DNA of 64,000 nt from Bradyrhizobium sp. CCBAU 51765 (GCF_015291725.1 NZ_CP030038.1:6561001-6625000), one strand, 5' to 3'. Positions 25,720-34,794 are shown, numbered from the stretch's first letter. Program-made: numbers and translations. Notes: generated by a model from the sequence alone, not told the origin.

Positions 25720-27939
25720 TTAATCGACGTAGCCGTAATGGGCATAGTTCTTCTTGTAGTAGTAACGGCTGTGGTACGGCTCGTAGCGAGCAAGGCGCTT
25801 CGTATCTGCCTTGTTGAGAACGACGCCAAGCAGCTTGTCTTGGATTTCCTGAGAACCACGCAGATTGTGCCTGACGACATCCATCAGGGTCTTGCCCCAC
25901 TCCACGACGAATATGTAGGAGTCGACGAAAGTCGACGTCACGCGCACGTCCACGACCGGCGCCATGGGCGGCATGTCGAGCACGATGTAATCGAACTTGT
26001 CCCTCAGCTCGCCAATCAGGCCATGCATCATCTTGGATGCCAATATCTCGTTGGTATGAAGAAGCTTGGAGGTCGTACCTGCAGCCAAGATCGAGAGCCC
26101 CGTCTGCGCATCAACCGTCAACGCTTGCTCTAGTTTAGCCTTATGCGCGAGGATCTCGACCAAACCGGACTCCGCGTCGGGCGTCAGCGCGCGAGAAAGC
26201 GAGGGATTGCGGAGATCGCAATCGATCAGGAGGACGCGCGCACCGCCATGGGCCATCAATTGCGCCAGGTTGGCAGACAGCGTGCTCTTGCCTTCATTCG
26301 GAAGAGTCGACGTAACCGCCAGCACGCGGTTTTCTCGAACAATCGAGTTCAGATCGACTGCCACCTTCGTCGAGCGCACCGCTTCGGAGAAGCGCGAGAG
26401 AGGATGATCAACGACGTAACGCAGCAATTTCGGCCTTGCGTCCTTGGTCGCAGCTGCGTTCACCGTCGGCAACAGCGCTATACAACTCGCGCCGAGCACC
26501 TCTTCGACCTGCTGAGTCGTCCTGAACACCCGGTCCATCATTTCACGCACGATCGCCAGGACGAAGCTCAGCACCAAACCGCCAAAAAGAGCCACGCCGA
26601 GCACGATAAGAGTCTTTGGATAGCTCTTGACCAGCGGTGTCGTTGCTGCACTGATCACGCGCGCTTCACTGATGGGGAACGATTGCTGCTGGACCGATTC
26701 CATGTAGCGCTGCAGGAAATTGTCGTACATCGCCTGATACGACTGCGCATTGCTGTCGAGCTCGCGTAGCCGAACCTGCGCCTGATTGGTGAGCTGAGAC
26801 TCCGAGACCACGGTGGCCAAACTAGCCTTGATGCTCTCCTCGCGCGTGACGGCGATATCGTAGTCGCTCTTGTAAGACTCCTGAATGCGCTTGAGCTCGT
26901 CGATCATGTTCCGCTTGATCTCGTCCATTTGGCGACGCAGGTTCACTGCGGCAAGATGATCGTGGCCATACTTGGCGGCCCAGATCGCTTCCTTGGCGGC
27001 CATGTCGACATACTGGCCTCGCAGCTTGACGATAGTCTCGTTCCGAAGAGCATCCGCCACTGCCGCGTCCGGTATTTCGCGCTTCAGAATATCGTTGATG
27101 CGGTCCAGCCGCGCCCTGGCCTCGGCCGTCGAGGCATGCGCCCCGACCAACTGGCTATTCACTTCGGCGAGCTGTTGCTCGTTCATCAAGCGCCCGCCGG
27201 TATCGACAATGTTGTTGGCCGTTTTGAAATCGACAACCGCCTTTTGTGCCGCGGATGCCTGAGCGCGCAACTCCTTGATGCGATCCTGCAACCAGACGCT
27301 GGCGCGACGCGTCGATTGGTACTTGGCTTCCAGCTGGTCAACAATGTAGGCGTCAGCGATCGCATTGGCGATCTGCGCCGCTTTCGCTGGATCACGCGAC
27401 GTGAAGCCGATCTCCATGACGTATGTGAGACCGAGACGCTTGATGGTACGATTGCTCTCAAAGCGTTGCAGGGCTTTGCGCTGCAATCTGAACTCGGAAC
27501 CAGCACGGCCACTGGAAAACAGATCGGAAAAGAAATTGCCGATGGACCCGATCAAGCTTCCGCCGTTGCCGAGGAACTCCGGATCTTCCGTCAGGTGCAG
27601 ATCACGAATGACCGCCAAGCTGATGTTCTCGGACTTGAGAATTTCGACCTGCGTTTCCACCGACGCGGAGTCAGGGGCCACGTCACCGAGCATCGATTGC
27701 TGCTGGAACAATTGTACTTTGCGAGTGTCGATGACGATCGACGCCGTAGAGGTGAATTGCGGAGCTTCGGTAAAGAGATAGAGAAGCGCCAAGATCACAG
27801 AGGCGGATATGATCGCGACGATTGTTGGGAACTGATGCCGGATGACATCCAAATGCAAAGTCAGCGACTGAAACGGGGAGCCTTGAGTCTCGGCGAATTC
27901 GCGATTGATCTCTGATGTGGACTTGTTCAGCTGCAACAT
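25720..27939 (-). CDS. ExoP/Wzc-like polysaccharide co-polymerase tyrosine autokinase (copy 2)
   Basis: The gene encodes 739 residues from the ATG at 27939, which follows an AGGA site; the frame continues 15 codons upstream. The Wzz domain has a first membrane segment near residues 40-60 (IVAIISASVILALLYLF), a long periplasmic coiled coil, and a second membrane segment before the kinase domain (LIVLGVALFGGLVLSFVLA). The kinase has Walker A TLPNEGKST (Lys about 551), A' LLIDCDLRNPSL in canonical form, and Walker B YIVLDMPP. The last 25 residues are packed with tyrosines (PYHSRYYYKKNYAHYGYVD), the usual autophosphorylation cluster. It heads a tightly coupled operon with two genes of unknown function. 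It would control EPS length and export together with the Wza-like protein at 33592-34794. Confidence 0.93.
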   Translation of the reverse strand: MLQLNKSTSEINREFAETQGSPFQSLTLHLDVIRHQFPTIVAIISASVILALLYLFTEAPQFTSTASIVIDTRKVQLFQQQSMLGDVAPDSASVETQVEILKSENISLAVIRDLHLTEDPEFLGNGGSLIGSIGNFFSDLFSSGRAGSEFRLQRKALQRFESNRTIKRLGLTYVMEIGFTSRDPAKAAQIANAIADAYIVDQLEAKYQSTRRASVWLQDRIKELRAQASAAQKAVVDFKTANNIVDTGGRLMNEQQLAEVNSQLVGAHASTAEARARLDRINDILKREIPDAAVADALRNETIVKLRGQYVDMAAKEAIWAAKYGHDHLAAVNLRRQMDEIKRNMIDELKRIQESYKSDYDIAVTREESIKASLATVVSESQLTNQAQVRLRELDSNAQSYQAMYDNFLQRYMESVQQQSFPISEARVISAATTPLVKSYPKTLIVLGVALFGGLVLSFVLAIVREMMDRVFRTTQQVEEVLGASCIALLPTVNAAATKDARPKLLRYVVDHPLSRFSEAVRSTKVAVDLNSIVRENRVLAVTSTLPNEGKSTLSANLAQLMAHGGARVLLIDCDLRNPSLSRALTPDAESGLVEILAHKAKLEQALTVDAQTGLSILAAGTTSKLLHTNEILASKMMHGLIGELRDKFDYIVLDMPPMAPVVDVRVTSTFVDSYIFVVEWGKTLMDVVRHNLRGSQEIQDKLLGVVLNKADTKRLARYEPYHSRYYYKKNYAHYGYVD

Positions 27940-28096
27940 CCGGTAATTCCTGAAATCAATCAATGCCCGTACTTGGGCCGACAAGCGCGCGGCGACGTGA
28001 TTTCACGTGTCCGCAAATCCCGCATAGTCATCGAAGCATGGACGCACCATGTGCTTCACGGGCAGTATATCGCGCGAGTCACTGCGGAAGATCAAA

Positions 28097-28117
28097 GGCA
28101 GCGCGTGACACGCTGCC
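28097..28117 (-). terminator. probable terminator between secreted protein gene and exoP copy 2
   Basis: Arms GGCAGCG and CGCTGCC enclose a 7-nt loop. On the minus strand the hairpin is followed by TTTGATC, and on the plus strand by a T-rich stretch. It lies about 45 bp past the stop of the minus-strand gene ending at 28164, so it probably ends that transcript before the exoP promoter. Confidence 0.5.
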
Positions 28118-28163
28118 TTGGTTTATTTTCTCTAAGAGGATGCCGGCGCAAGAGGCCCGGACG

Positions 28164-28784
28164 TTATTGCGTCGGACTGACCGCAGGATAGGCGGTCGAG
28201 GGAGTCACTGAACCCGTATAAGTCGTCACACTGTTCGGGTAGTGCAGGCCACCAAAGTTCTGGACACCGGAGCCGCTGCCACCAAAGGCAAATCCGAAAC
28301 CGGTCGTCGGGCCCCCACCACCGGAGCCACCACCCCCGGCACCACCCGCCGCAGCGATTGCAACATCACCGGTTGCGGCCTGATAGGCAGCAATCACGTC
28401 CGGATTGTTCGTTCCAGCGACGGCGGCCTGAATCTCATTGGCAAACGCCTGATCGGTCTGTGCCGCCATGCGGGCGACCTGGGCAAGTCCAGCGACGATC
28501 GCACGCAACTGATCCTTCGTTGTCGCCGGGTTCTTCAGCAGTTCGATCAGACCCGGCACTGTCGTCGGATCCGACGCTCCAAGGTCGCGGACGCGCGAAA
28601 TCAATTGCGGACCGCCGTCAGGATATTGCTGCAAAAGCGTTGCAGGAGATCCCTTGAAATCGGAGATGATCTGAGCCTGCAGTTGCCGGCTGGGCGGATA
28701 AACAGCCGCGCTGGCGGCGGAGGATATCGAGCTTGCGATCGCAATCACCACAGCGGCTCGAACCGTAAACCTGATAAGGTTCAT
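28164..28784 (-). CDS. secreted protein with glycine-rich tail
   Basis: Secreted protein of 206 residues. The signal peptide (VRAAVVIAIASSISSAASA) is followed by a helical domain of about 115 residues (from QLQAQIISDFKGSPATLL to QAAVAGTNNPDVIAAYQA). A Gly-rich linker (GGAGGGGSGGGG) and a Ser/Thr/Tyr/Pro-rich tail come next. No cysteines are seen. Short secreted proteins with this helical-plus-glycine layout recur near EPS loci, but I cannot name the family with certainty. It lies immediately upstream of the exoP copy 2 operon on the same strand, separated by a terminator-like hairpin. Confidence 0.7.
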   Translation of the reverse strand: MNLIRFTVRAAVVIAIASSISSAASAAVYPPSRQLQAQIISDFKGSPATLLQQYPDGGPQLISRVRDLGASDPTTVPGLIELLKNPATTKDQLRAIVAGLAQVARMAAQTDQAFANEIQAAVAGTNNPDVIAAYQAATGDVAIAAAGGAGGGGSGGGGPTTGFGFAFGGSGSGVQNFGGLHYPNSVTTYTGSVTPSTAYPAVSPTQ

Positions 28785-28880
28785 AATTTCCTCAACAACT
28801 AGTTTGCCTTTATGGCCCGAACGAAACGATGGGAAAGTAGTCGAAAGAGGCAGTCCTGTCCACCAAATCTAAAGGAATAG

Positions 28881-30362
28881 TTAAGGCCCAAGTACCTGCA
28901 AAGAGGACTGTTTTGGCGATCCCGAAGTGCGAGCACGGGTCGACAGCGCATTTGCCGCAGCCCCTTTCGGCTCGACGCTCCCCTCGCCGGAGTGAAAGGA
29001 TTGCGCCAGGCCGACCCCGAAAAGCGCAAAGAAGGGGATGCTGTAACCCGGTATCTGCAACGTGAAATCAAGGCCGGAATGGAACAACGGCAGCAGCGCA
29101 GTGCCGATGGCGGCCAGGGGAATCGAAGCGTCACGCTTGCGGCTGAACACCCCGCGCGCAAGCACCGTGAGCATGACCGCCCAACCGGCCGCCAGGAGGA
29201 GCGTCATCGGAATTCCGGCCTCCAAAGCGACCTCCAGAGGGGTCGAATGGGCAGCATTCCAGGTACCGCGCATAGAAATATTCGGGCTGCGGAAGGCTGG
29301 AAAGGCCGACTGGAAAGTCCCCATCCCAGTACCAAACCAGGGGTTATCGGCGATGATGAGCAGCGAGGACTTCCACCCCTCAAGCCGGCCACTATCGGTC
29401 AGCCCCTGGCTATCGAAGCGGCCCACGACACGACCACCGAGCAATTCCAAGAGAACAAGAGCGACCAAGGCGGCGGCCGCCAAGGCCATCCAGACGCCGG
29501 TGCGCGGTCGAAGGTCCTTCCGGAGGAAGACGACAAAGACGAAGATCATGGAGAGGAGCGAAACAGCCACGCCCGCGCGCGAGCCAGTCATGAACATCGC
29601 CATGACGCAGATCAGGAGCGCGGCGAATTTCAGAGCTATCGAAGCCTGCGGAATTTTAGCCAGATCGCGGGAGAGATTGCTCCATCTGAAGCGTCCTCCG
29701 GGAAGGTGGCGGCGCACGTCCGTGAGAAGCAGAAGTATCCAGATGACCGCACATGAGCCGAAATAGGCCGCGGCGGTATTGCGGTTGATGAACGTGCCGG
29801 TGACGCTGCTAAGATAGGCGGTCTTGTCGCGCCACAGAATCATGGTCGGTTCGATGAGAAACGAGAGGACGCCATATGCAGCGTAGAAGCTGCCTGAGAG
29901 CGCGATCACCAGCATTACCTGGCGTGCACGGCTCGCGTCGGCGCCAATGACGAGCCCCACCAGAATAGCCAAGATGTTTGCAAGTGGTGCCCCCACAGCA
30001 AAGAAAGCTTCGTACCTGACAATCGAGGCCGATGGCGCAACGGCTGTATCGAACAGCGAGCCGAGCTGCTTCCAGATCGGATGATATGGCGCAATCCGCG
30101 GGCTGTCAGACAGCTGTTCGTGCAGCGCGAAGCCGTAAGCGGCGACAACGATGAGGATGCCTGCGATGATCCAGAGATGGGAACGACGCAGGGCGTTCGC
30201 CGGCGCAAATATCAGGGCAACTCCCAGACAAGCGCACCAGAAGGCAACGGCCAGATTGTTGGTCGACCCAAACGGGAACGGCGCGCTCGCTACAACAAAG
30301 AACAGCACACAGCTGGATGCGAGATCAGCCGACCAGCGAATGTTCATCGAAACACGGCCCAT
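28881..30362 (-). CDS. O-antigen ligase/polymerase family (Wzy_C) membrane protein
   Basis: Polytopic membrane protein of about 493 residues. The large periplasmic loop carries the Wzy_C-type signature WFGTGMGTFQSAFPAFR followed by AHSTPLEVALEAGIP, including the expected His before the acidic/Glu segment. An earlier motif, MTGSRAGVAVSLLSM, is also typical. Such proteins polymerise or ligate lipid-linked glycans at the periplasmic face. I set the start at the ATG at 30362 (MGRVSMNIRW); the ATG at 30347 is also possible and the frame is open to 30437. With the Wzy-like protein at 18548-19999, the locus may make two polymers or have separate polymerase and ligase steps. Confidence 0.8.
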   Translation of the reverse strand: MGRVSMNIRWSADLASSCVLFFVVASAPFPFGSTNNLAVAFWCACLGVALIFAPANALRRSHLWIIAGILIVVAAYGFALHEQLSDSPRIAPYHPIWKQLGSLFDTAVAPSASIVRYEAFFAVGAPLANILAILVGLVIGADASRARQVMLVIALSGSFYAAYGVLSFLIEPTMILWRDKTAYLSSVTGTFINRNTAAAYFGSCAVIWILLLLTDVRRHLPGGRFRWSNLSRDLAKIPQASIALKFAALLICVMAMFMTGSRAGVAVSLLSMIFVFVVFLRKDLRPRTGVWMALAAAALVALVLLELLGGRVVGRFDSQGLTDSGRLEGWKSSLLIIADNPWFGTGMGTFQSAFPAFRSPNISMRGTWNAAHSTPLEVALEAGIPMTLLLAAGWAVMLTVLARGVFSRKRDASIPLAAIGTALLPLFHSGLDFTLQIPGYSIPFFALFGVGLAQSFHSGEGSVEPKGAAANALSTRARTSGSPKQSSLQVLGP

Positions 30363-30806
30363 CGCTTTCGTCTGACACACCCCAGTGGAGAATACATTAG
30401 AGCGGATGATCCCGCAGGCGTCCAGCAAGTGCCGCACTCGGAAGAGACGGCGGTGGATGATCCATTCTGAACCGTACCCCGCCTACAGAGGTTAATTCCC
30501 GGCGTCAACTCATCCGGGAGCACAGTTAAAGAGGGAGAACGTTCTGCCGGCCCTGCCCGCAATGCGTCCCGATCCTGGCAGCCTCGAGTTCGTTAACAGG
30601 ACGGTTCGCCCCAAGCGCGGATCTCATCCGATGAAGGGGCTGGACGGTCCCAATTTCAATCGTCTACGCTGGATTTCCGCAACGTGGTCCGGTAGTGCTT
30701 CGCCCGCACCGCATCTCCAGGCTTGCGAAAGCCCACGTCGCCAATTGCCGGCGGATTGTTTCCGAGAGAATTCCTGCTTCCGATCGAACGTTTCCACGAA
30801 GTTCTT

Positions 30807-31760
30807 ATGTCAGACGACCAGCGTTGCTGGTCGTCGCTCTGCGAGGGTAAATTGAATATTGATGTCATCTTAGCGACACGCGGCAGACCGGCAGACGTTC
30901 AAGTTCTTCTAGACCAGCTTCGACTTCAAGAACGCGCGCCTGATAGCGTCATGCTTGTGGGCGCTGAACCCAAGGATTTGCCCGGTGCTGCCGCCGTCCC
31001 AAATGATCCGAGCGTGCACCGACTGGTTTCTCCTCGGCCGGGACTGACGTCGCAGAGAAACCACGGCGTACAAACGGCCAAGAAGATAAGCACTCCCGAG
31101 GCCTGGCTTGCGAAGATCATTGTCTTCTTCGACGATGACTTCAGGCCCGCAGCCGATTGGCTGCAGAAATGCGAAGCGCTGTTTGCGGCAAGTCCACAGG
31201 TCCTCGCCGTTACAGGAGCGGTGATCATGGACGGGGCAAGAGGCAGCATCGCAATCACCGAGGATCAGGCTTCGGATGCGCTGGCGCTGCCTCGGGCGAG
31301 CGATCAGACCGGATACAGCAAGGGGAAGCAGGGCCTGTACGGGTGCAATATGGCCTTCAGAGCGACAGTCTTCGACCAATGTGCATTCGACGAGAATCTG
31401 CCGCTCTATGGTTGGCTGGAGGATACGGATTTTTCCGGACAGATCAGGAAGTTCTCGGACATCTATCGAGCTTCAAACTTGATCGGTGTACATCTCGGGT
31501 CAAAGTCCGGACGGGTCAGCGGCTACAAATATGGCTACTCGCAGCTTGCCAATCCGCTCTATCTTGCGCGCAAAGGAACAATTACCCTCGGAAAATGCGC
31601 ATACTTTTGGACACGAGCGTTCGTGTCCAACGCGCTGCGCTCACTTCGCGAGCATCCGATGATCGATTATCGAGGCAGGCTAGCCGGAAACATGGCTGCA
31701 GTGGCGGATTTTATAGCCGGATCAATTCATCCAACCAACATCTTGTCCTTCCACCGCTAA
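30807..31760 (+). CDS. family 2 glycosyltransferase
   Basis: GT-A fold enzyme of 317 residues from the ATG at 30807. A TTG at 30852, preceded by GAGGG, is an attractive alternative that would leave the hairpin at 30813-30835 in the leader. It shows the N-terminal strand IDVILATRGRPADVQVLLDQ, the substrate loop PRPGLTSQRNHGV, and the metal-binding acidic cluster IVFFDDDFRPAADWL (a DxD type). A later acceptor-side motif is ENLPLYGWLEDTDFSGQI, where GWLEDTD matches the ED motif of inverting GT2 enzymes. It would add one sugar of the EPS repeat unit. It is divergent from the ligase gene. Confidence 0.85.
   Translation: MSDDQRCWSSLCEGKLNIDVILATRGRPADVQVLLDQLRLQERAPDSVMLVGAEPKDLPGAAAVPNDPSVHRLVSPRPGLTSQRNHGVQTAKKISTPEAWLAKIIVFFDDDFRPAADWLQKCEALFAASPQVLAVTGAVIMDGARGSIAITEDQASDALALPRASDQTGYSKGKQGLYGCNMAFRATVFDQCAFDENLPLYGWLEDTDFSGQIRKFSDIYRASNLIGVHLGSKSGRVSGYKYGYSQLANPLYLARKGTITLGKCAYFWTRAFVSNALRSLREHPMIDYRGRLAGNMAAVADFIAGSIHPTNILSFHR
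30813..30835. promoter_or_regulatory. perfect hairpin at the 5' end of the GT2 gene
   Basis: GACGACCAGC (30813-30822), loop GTT, then GCTGGTCGTC (30826-30835) form a perfect 10-bp stem. It lies 6 bp inside the gene if the ATG at 30807 is used, or 17 bp before the alternative TTG at 30852. An RNA stem here could affect translation initiation. Confidence 0.4.
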
Positions 31761-31808
31761 AGCATGATCCGGAAAAGCGCGCAGCGGCTTTCCGAAAAGA
31801 TCATGCTT
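31760..31808. repeat. intergenic palindromic repeat (AAGCATGAT type)
   Basis: Arms AAGCATGAT (31760-31768) and ATCATGCTT (31800-31808) enclose an imperfectly paired core (CCGGAAAAGCG and GCTTTCCGAAAAG). The element begins at the stop codon of the GT2 gene. AAGCATGATC...GATCATGCTT elements are common interspersed repeats in rhizobial genomes (from memory). Confidence 0.6.
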
Positions 31809-31818
31809 AAACAACATC

Positions 31819-31861
31819 CTAAAGCGCGATGACGATTCGCCCTAATCGCATCGCGCTTTAG
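31819..31861. repeat. second intergenic palindrome (CTAAAGCGCGATG type)
   Basis: Perfect 13-bp arms CTAAAGCGCGATG (31819-31831) and CATCGCGCTTTAG (31849-31861) lie around a 17-nt loop. It sits 10 bp after the preceding repeat and 51 bp before the FkbM gene start. It may act as a transcriptional stop for the GT2 transcript as well as being a dispersed repeat. Confidence 0.55.
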
Positions 31862-31912
31862 AAACGCATTGCGCACGACGCTCATCACGCTCTGGACACG
31901 AGTACGAAAACC

Positions 31913-32770
31913 ATGATTGACGAAAACCTCATTTACGATCTCGGCGCCCATAAGGGTGAAGACACCGGGTTCTATCTCAAAAAGGGATTCAAGGTCGTTG
32001 CCATCGAAGCTGTACCGGAATTCTGTAGCGCACTTGGCCAGCAATTTTCCCAGCAAGTTGCCACGGGACAACTGAAGATCCTCAACCTGGCCGTCGCCAA
32101 GACGCCGGGGAATATCGACTTCTACGTCAACACCGAGCACTCGGTCTGGGGAACGGCAAATCTCGAGTGGGTCAAGCGAAACCAGATGCTGGGCGCAGCG
32201 AGCGTGCAAAAGATAACGGTCAAAGCCGAGCGGCTGGCCGATATCATGCGCGACCACGGCATTCCCAGATATTGCAAGATCGATATCGAAGGGAACGATT
32301 TCGACGCATTGTCATCGCTCGAGAACATTTCCGAACCCCCGCGATTTGTGTCGATCGAGTCCGAGAAGAAGAATTGGAATGATCTCGTAAAGGAGTTCGA
32401 ACTGCTCAGGAGCCTGGGCTATTCCAAATACAAGATTGTGGATCAAAGCCTCGTCTCCCTGCAGGAGCCGCCTCAGCCAGCGACCGAAGGCTGTTTCCAG
32501 CCGCACAAATTCGAACAAGGCAGCAGCGGACTGTTCGGCAACGAATTGCCCGGGCGGTGGATGGACATGTTCGAAACGCTTGAGGTCTACAAGGGGATCT
32601 TCCGCGGCTATGCGCTGGCGGGAGACGCCGGCATCTTCCAGGGACGAAAGAGCGTATTCCGCATGCTTGGCGGGATTCAGGCCGCGCTGGTGCGCGCGGC
32701 CGGGCGAAAGGACTACCGCTTCCCGGACTTTCCTCCAGCGGGTTGGTACGACACGCACGCAGCGCGATAG
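31913..32770 (+). CDS. FkbM-family methyltransferase
   Basis: SAM-dependent methyltransferase of 285 residues. The order of motifs fits the FkbM family: IYDLGAHKGEDTGFYLKKGF (SAM binding), VVAIEAVPEFC, the middle segment KITVKAERLADIMRDHGIP, and YCKIDIEGNDFDALSSL (the conserved KIDIEG block). A C-terminal extension of about 120 residues is rich in aromatics and unusual for the shortest FkbM proteins. These enzymes commonly O-methylate sugars of surface glycans. It follows the GT2 gene after two palindromic repeats and ends the plus-strand run of the first EPS region. Confidence 0.85.
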   Translation: MIDENLIYDLGAHKGEDTGFYLKKGFKVVAIEAVPEFCSALGQQFSQQVATGQLKILNLAVAKTPGNIDFYVNTEHSVWGTANLEWVKRNQMLGAASVQKITVKAERLADIMRDHGIPRYCKIDIEGNDFDALSSLENISEPPRFVSIESEKKNWNDLVKEFELLRSLGYSKYKIVDQSLVSLQEPPQPATEGCFQPHKFEQGSSGLFGNELPGRWMDMFETLEVYKGIFRGYALAGDAGIFQGRKSVFRMLGGIQAALVRAAGRKDYRFPDFPPAGWYDTHAAR

Positions 32771-32838
32771 CGTGTCGGGAGCAGATCAGATCGGGAAGCG
32801 CCAGCTCATTTGCCGAGGCTGATTGCTCCTTGCCCGAA

Positions 32839-33420
32839 CTAGAGAGGGCAATCGATCGAGTAGATCCGAAGATCCACATTCAGGCGGCTGTTCCGGGTCT
32901 GTGCCCGGTAGGCATAGAATGCCCCGAGGCTATCGTTCCCGGGGTCGAGTTTTATTCCGGGGGTTAATTCGTCGGGCGGGACCAGAAGGCCGATGTGCCG
33001 GTTGAGGGCGGAGATCTCGATCCGCCCCTCGCCGTCCGCAAAATGCCCGCTGAGCTGGGTCACGGTGACCTTCGGCAGCCCGCGGCGCTGATGGCAGACA
33101 TCCTCCTCCCAGAGCTTGGTCTGTTGCACCAGCGGTTTGCCGGCGCCATCGGGAACGACGATATCGGGAAAAGACAGGCGAAGCATTCCGAAGAACTTGC
33201 TCTCCTTGGAGTTCGCCGAGAGACGAACGGTGAAGGACAGCTCGCCCTTGGCCCCCCTCAGGCGCGACAGGATCGGAGCATCCGGCTCGGCGGAGACCAG
33301 CACGTCGATCCGATGGCGGACGCCCAGTTCCGCGGCAGCACCGAGAGCCTTTCCGATCGGTGCAAGCCCGAAGGCGAGAGGAACGAGCACCAGAAGACGC
33401 CAGAATGCTCGAAACCGCAT
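32839..33420 (-). CDS. exported protein of unknown function
   Basis: The gene encodes 193 residues from the ATG at 33420, which follows an AAGGGGC ribosome binding site; the open frame extends 54 codons further without export-signal character. An N-terminal membrane/signal segment (FWRLLVLVPLAFGLAPIGKA) precedes a beta-rich domain with one Cys in the middle (EDVCHQRR) and one at the C-terminus (IDCPL). The motif PPDELTPGIKLDPG near the C-terminus recurs in part at about 30490-30525. I recognise no family. It lies just downstream, on the same strand, of the Wza-like gene but beyond a terminator, so it is probably expressed separately. Confidence 0.6.
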   Translation of the reverse strand: MRFRAFWRLLVLVPLAFGLAPIGKALGAAAELGVRHRIDVLVSAEPDAPILSRLRGAKGELSFTVRLSANSKESKFFGMLRLSFPDIVVPDGAGKPLVQQTKLWEEDVCHQRRGLPKVTVTQLSGHFADGEGRIEISALNRHIGLLVPPDELTPGIKLDPGNDSLGAFYAYRAQTRNSRLNVDLRIYSIDCPL

Positions 33421-33537
33421 GAAGCCCCTTGCAACACTGCGGGGTGGACCGATGACGGCCACGCCGCGTTCAGTGGCGCCTTGATCCAAATCCCGAACTG
33501 GTAGCCCCGGCAGAACCGCTTCGATTGCTAAACGAAA

Positions 33538-33565
33538 ATGGCACCGGGACAAGGCCCGGTGCCAT
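33538..33565 (-). terminator. intrinsic terminator of the Wza-like gene
   Basis: Perfect 11-bp arms ATGGCACCGGG (33538-33548) and CCCGGTGCCAT (33555-33565) enclose a 6-nt loop. On the minus strand the stem is followed by TTTCGTTTAG. It lies 27 bp past the stop codon of the minus-strand export gene. Confidence 0.75.
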
Positions 33566-33591
33566 CGGTCTTGGTCGATCAAGTTGGCGTC

Positions 33592-34794
33592 TTACGGCGC
33601 CAGCTTGATGTTGTTGCGGAAGATCAGGGCATCGTTGGAGAGGTTCACGGCATCGCTGCCGGTCGCCATGATCACACGCAGATAGGTCAGGAACTTGGCG
33701 ACTTCGACGTTGCGCGAGTTCGAGACGTAGATGATGTCCTGGTTCTTCATCATGACCTTGGTGGCGAGGAAGAAGCCGCCCGGATCGCGGAAGTTCACGT
33801 TGAAGATGACCGGGATCGTCTCTGACGTGTACTTGCTCACGTCGATGCCGAGCTGGGCCGCGACCTCGCGCGGCTCGCGGCGATAGAGATACACCGCAGC
33901 CGGATCGGCCTGGCCATCCAACAGACCACCAGACTTGCCGACCGCTTCGCCGAGGTTGATGCGCCAGGCATCGAAGTTGAATTCGCCGCTCTGGCCGCTG
34001 GCGCCGAATGCCAGGAATTTCTGCTGTTCGCGATAGACGTAGATGCTGTCGTCCGGGCGAACATAGACGTTGTTCTCGGGCGCCATCACGAGATTTTCGA
34101 ACGGCACGGTCGCCCGCTTGCCGCCGCGCTCCAGCATGACCCAGGTCTCGAAGCCCTGGCCCTTGATGCCGCCGGCACGGGTGATCGCATCGAGCACGCG
34201 ATCCTTCGCACCCGCCGCGCTCGCCGGATAACGCGCCGGCGAATTGACCTCGCCGAGCACGCTGATGAGCTGGGTGCGCTGCGAAGACATCGCCACGACC
34301 GCCTGCGGCTCGATGGCGCGGTTGCCGATCTTGTCAATGATCGAGCGCTGGATCTGGACCGCCGTAAGGCCCGCGGCTTTGACCTGGCCGGCATAGGGCA
34401 CCGTGATGAAGCCGTCATTGTCCACCGCCTGATCCGGGATGGTCACGAAGTTGCCCGGACGGACGCCGGCTTCCGCCGGGATGAACAGACCGCCTGCCGC
34501 GGCTTCGAAGATGGTGACGCTGACGACGTCGCCGATGCCGAACACGATGCTGGCGGGCGGGCGGCGATCGGTGAACACGCCGGCGAGCCCCTTGGGCTCA
34601 TGGGTGTGCAGGATCTTCACCGTAGCCGGATTGAGCGGCACCAGCTCGTAGGCCGGCGCGTTCTCGGTCTGGATCTTGTTGTTGACGTCGTCGGTCAGTG
34701 GACCCGAGCCGGGATTGGTCGAACAGGCCCCGAGCGCTAGAGCGACCGCCAGAAACGCAGGCTTCAAAACATAGGTCTTGGCAATAGATGACAT
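33592..34794 (-). CDS. Wza/ExoF-like polysaccharide export lipoprotein
   Basis: Outer-membrane export protein of 400 residues. The signal peptide ends in a lipobox (VALALGACSTN), so the mature protein should be lipid-anchored at Cys. The polysaccharide export (Poly_export) domain follows (VFGIGDVVSVTIFEA, then DQAVDNDGFITVPYAGQVKAAG). SLBB-like soluble ligand-binding repeats come next (ISVLGEVNSPARYPASAAG; VLDAITRAGGIKGQGFE). The protein would form the channel that carries EPS across the outer membrane, docking with ExoP/Wzc. It is the only export-pore gene in view, so it probably serves the products of both kinase copies. An unusual run of nine G lies 46 bp before its start. Confidence 0.92.
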   Translation of the reverse strand: MSSIAKTYVLKPAFLAVALALGACSTNPGSGPLTDDVNNKIQTENAPAYELVPLNPATVKILHTHEPKGLAGVFTDRRPPASIVFGIGDVVSVTIFEAAAGGLFIPAEAGVRPGNFVTIPDQAVDNDGFITVPYAGQVKAAGLTAVQIQRSIIDKIGNRAIEPQAVVAMSSQRTQLISVLGEVNSPARYPASAAGAKDRVLDAITRAGGIKGQGFETWVMLERGGKRATVPFENLVMAPENNVYVRPDDSIYVYREQQKFLAFGASGQSGEFNFDAWRINLGEAVGKSGGLLDGQADPAAVYLYRREPREVAAQLGIDVSKYTSETIPVIFNVNFRDPGGFFLATKVMMKNQDIIYVSNSRNVEVAKFLTYLRVIMATGSDAVNLSNDALIFRNNIKLAP

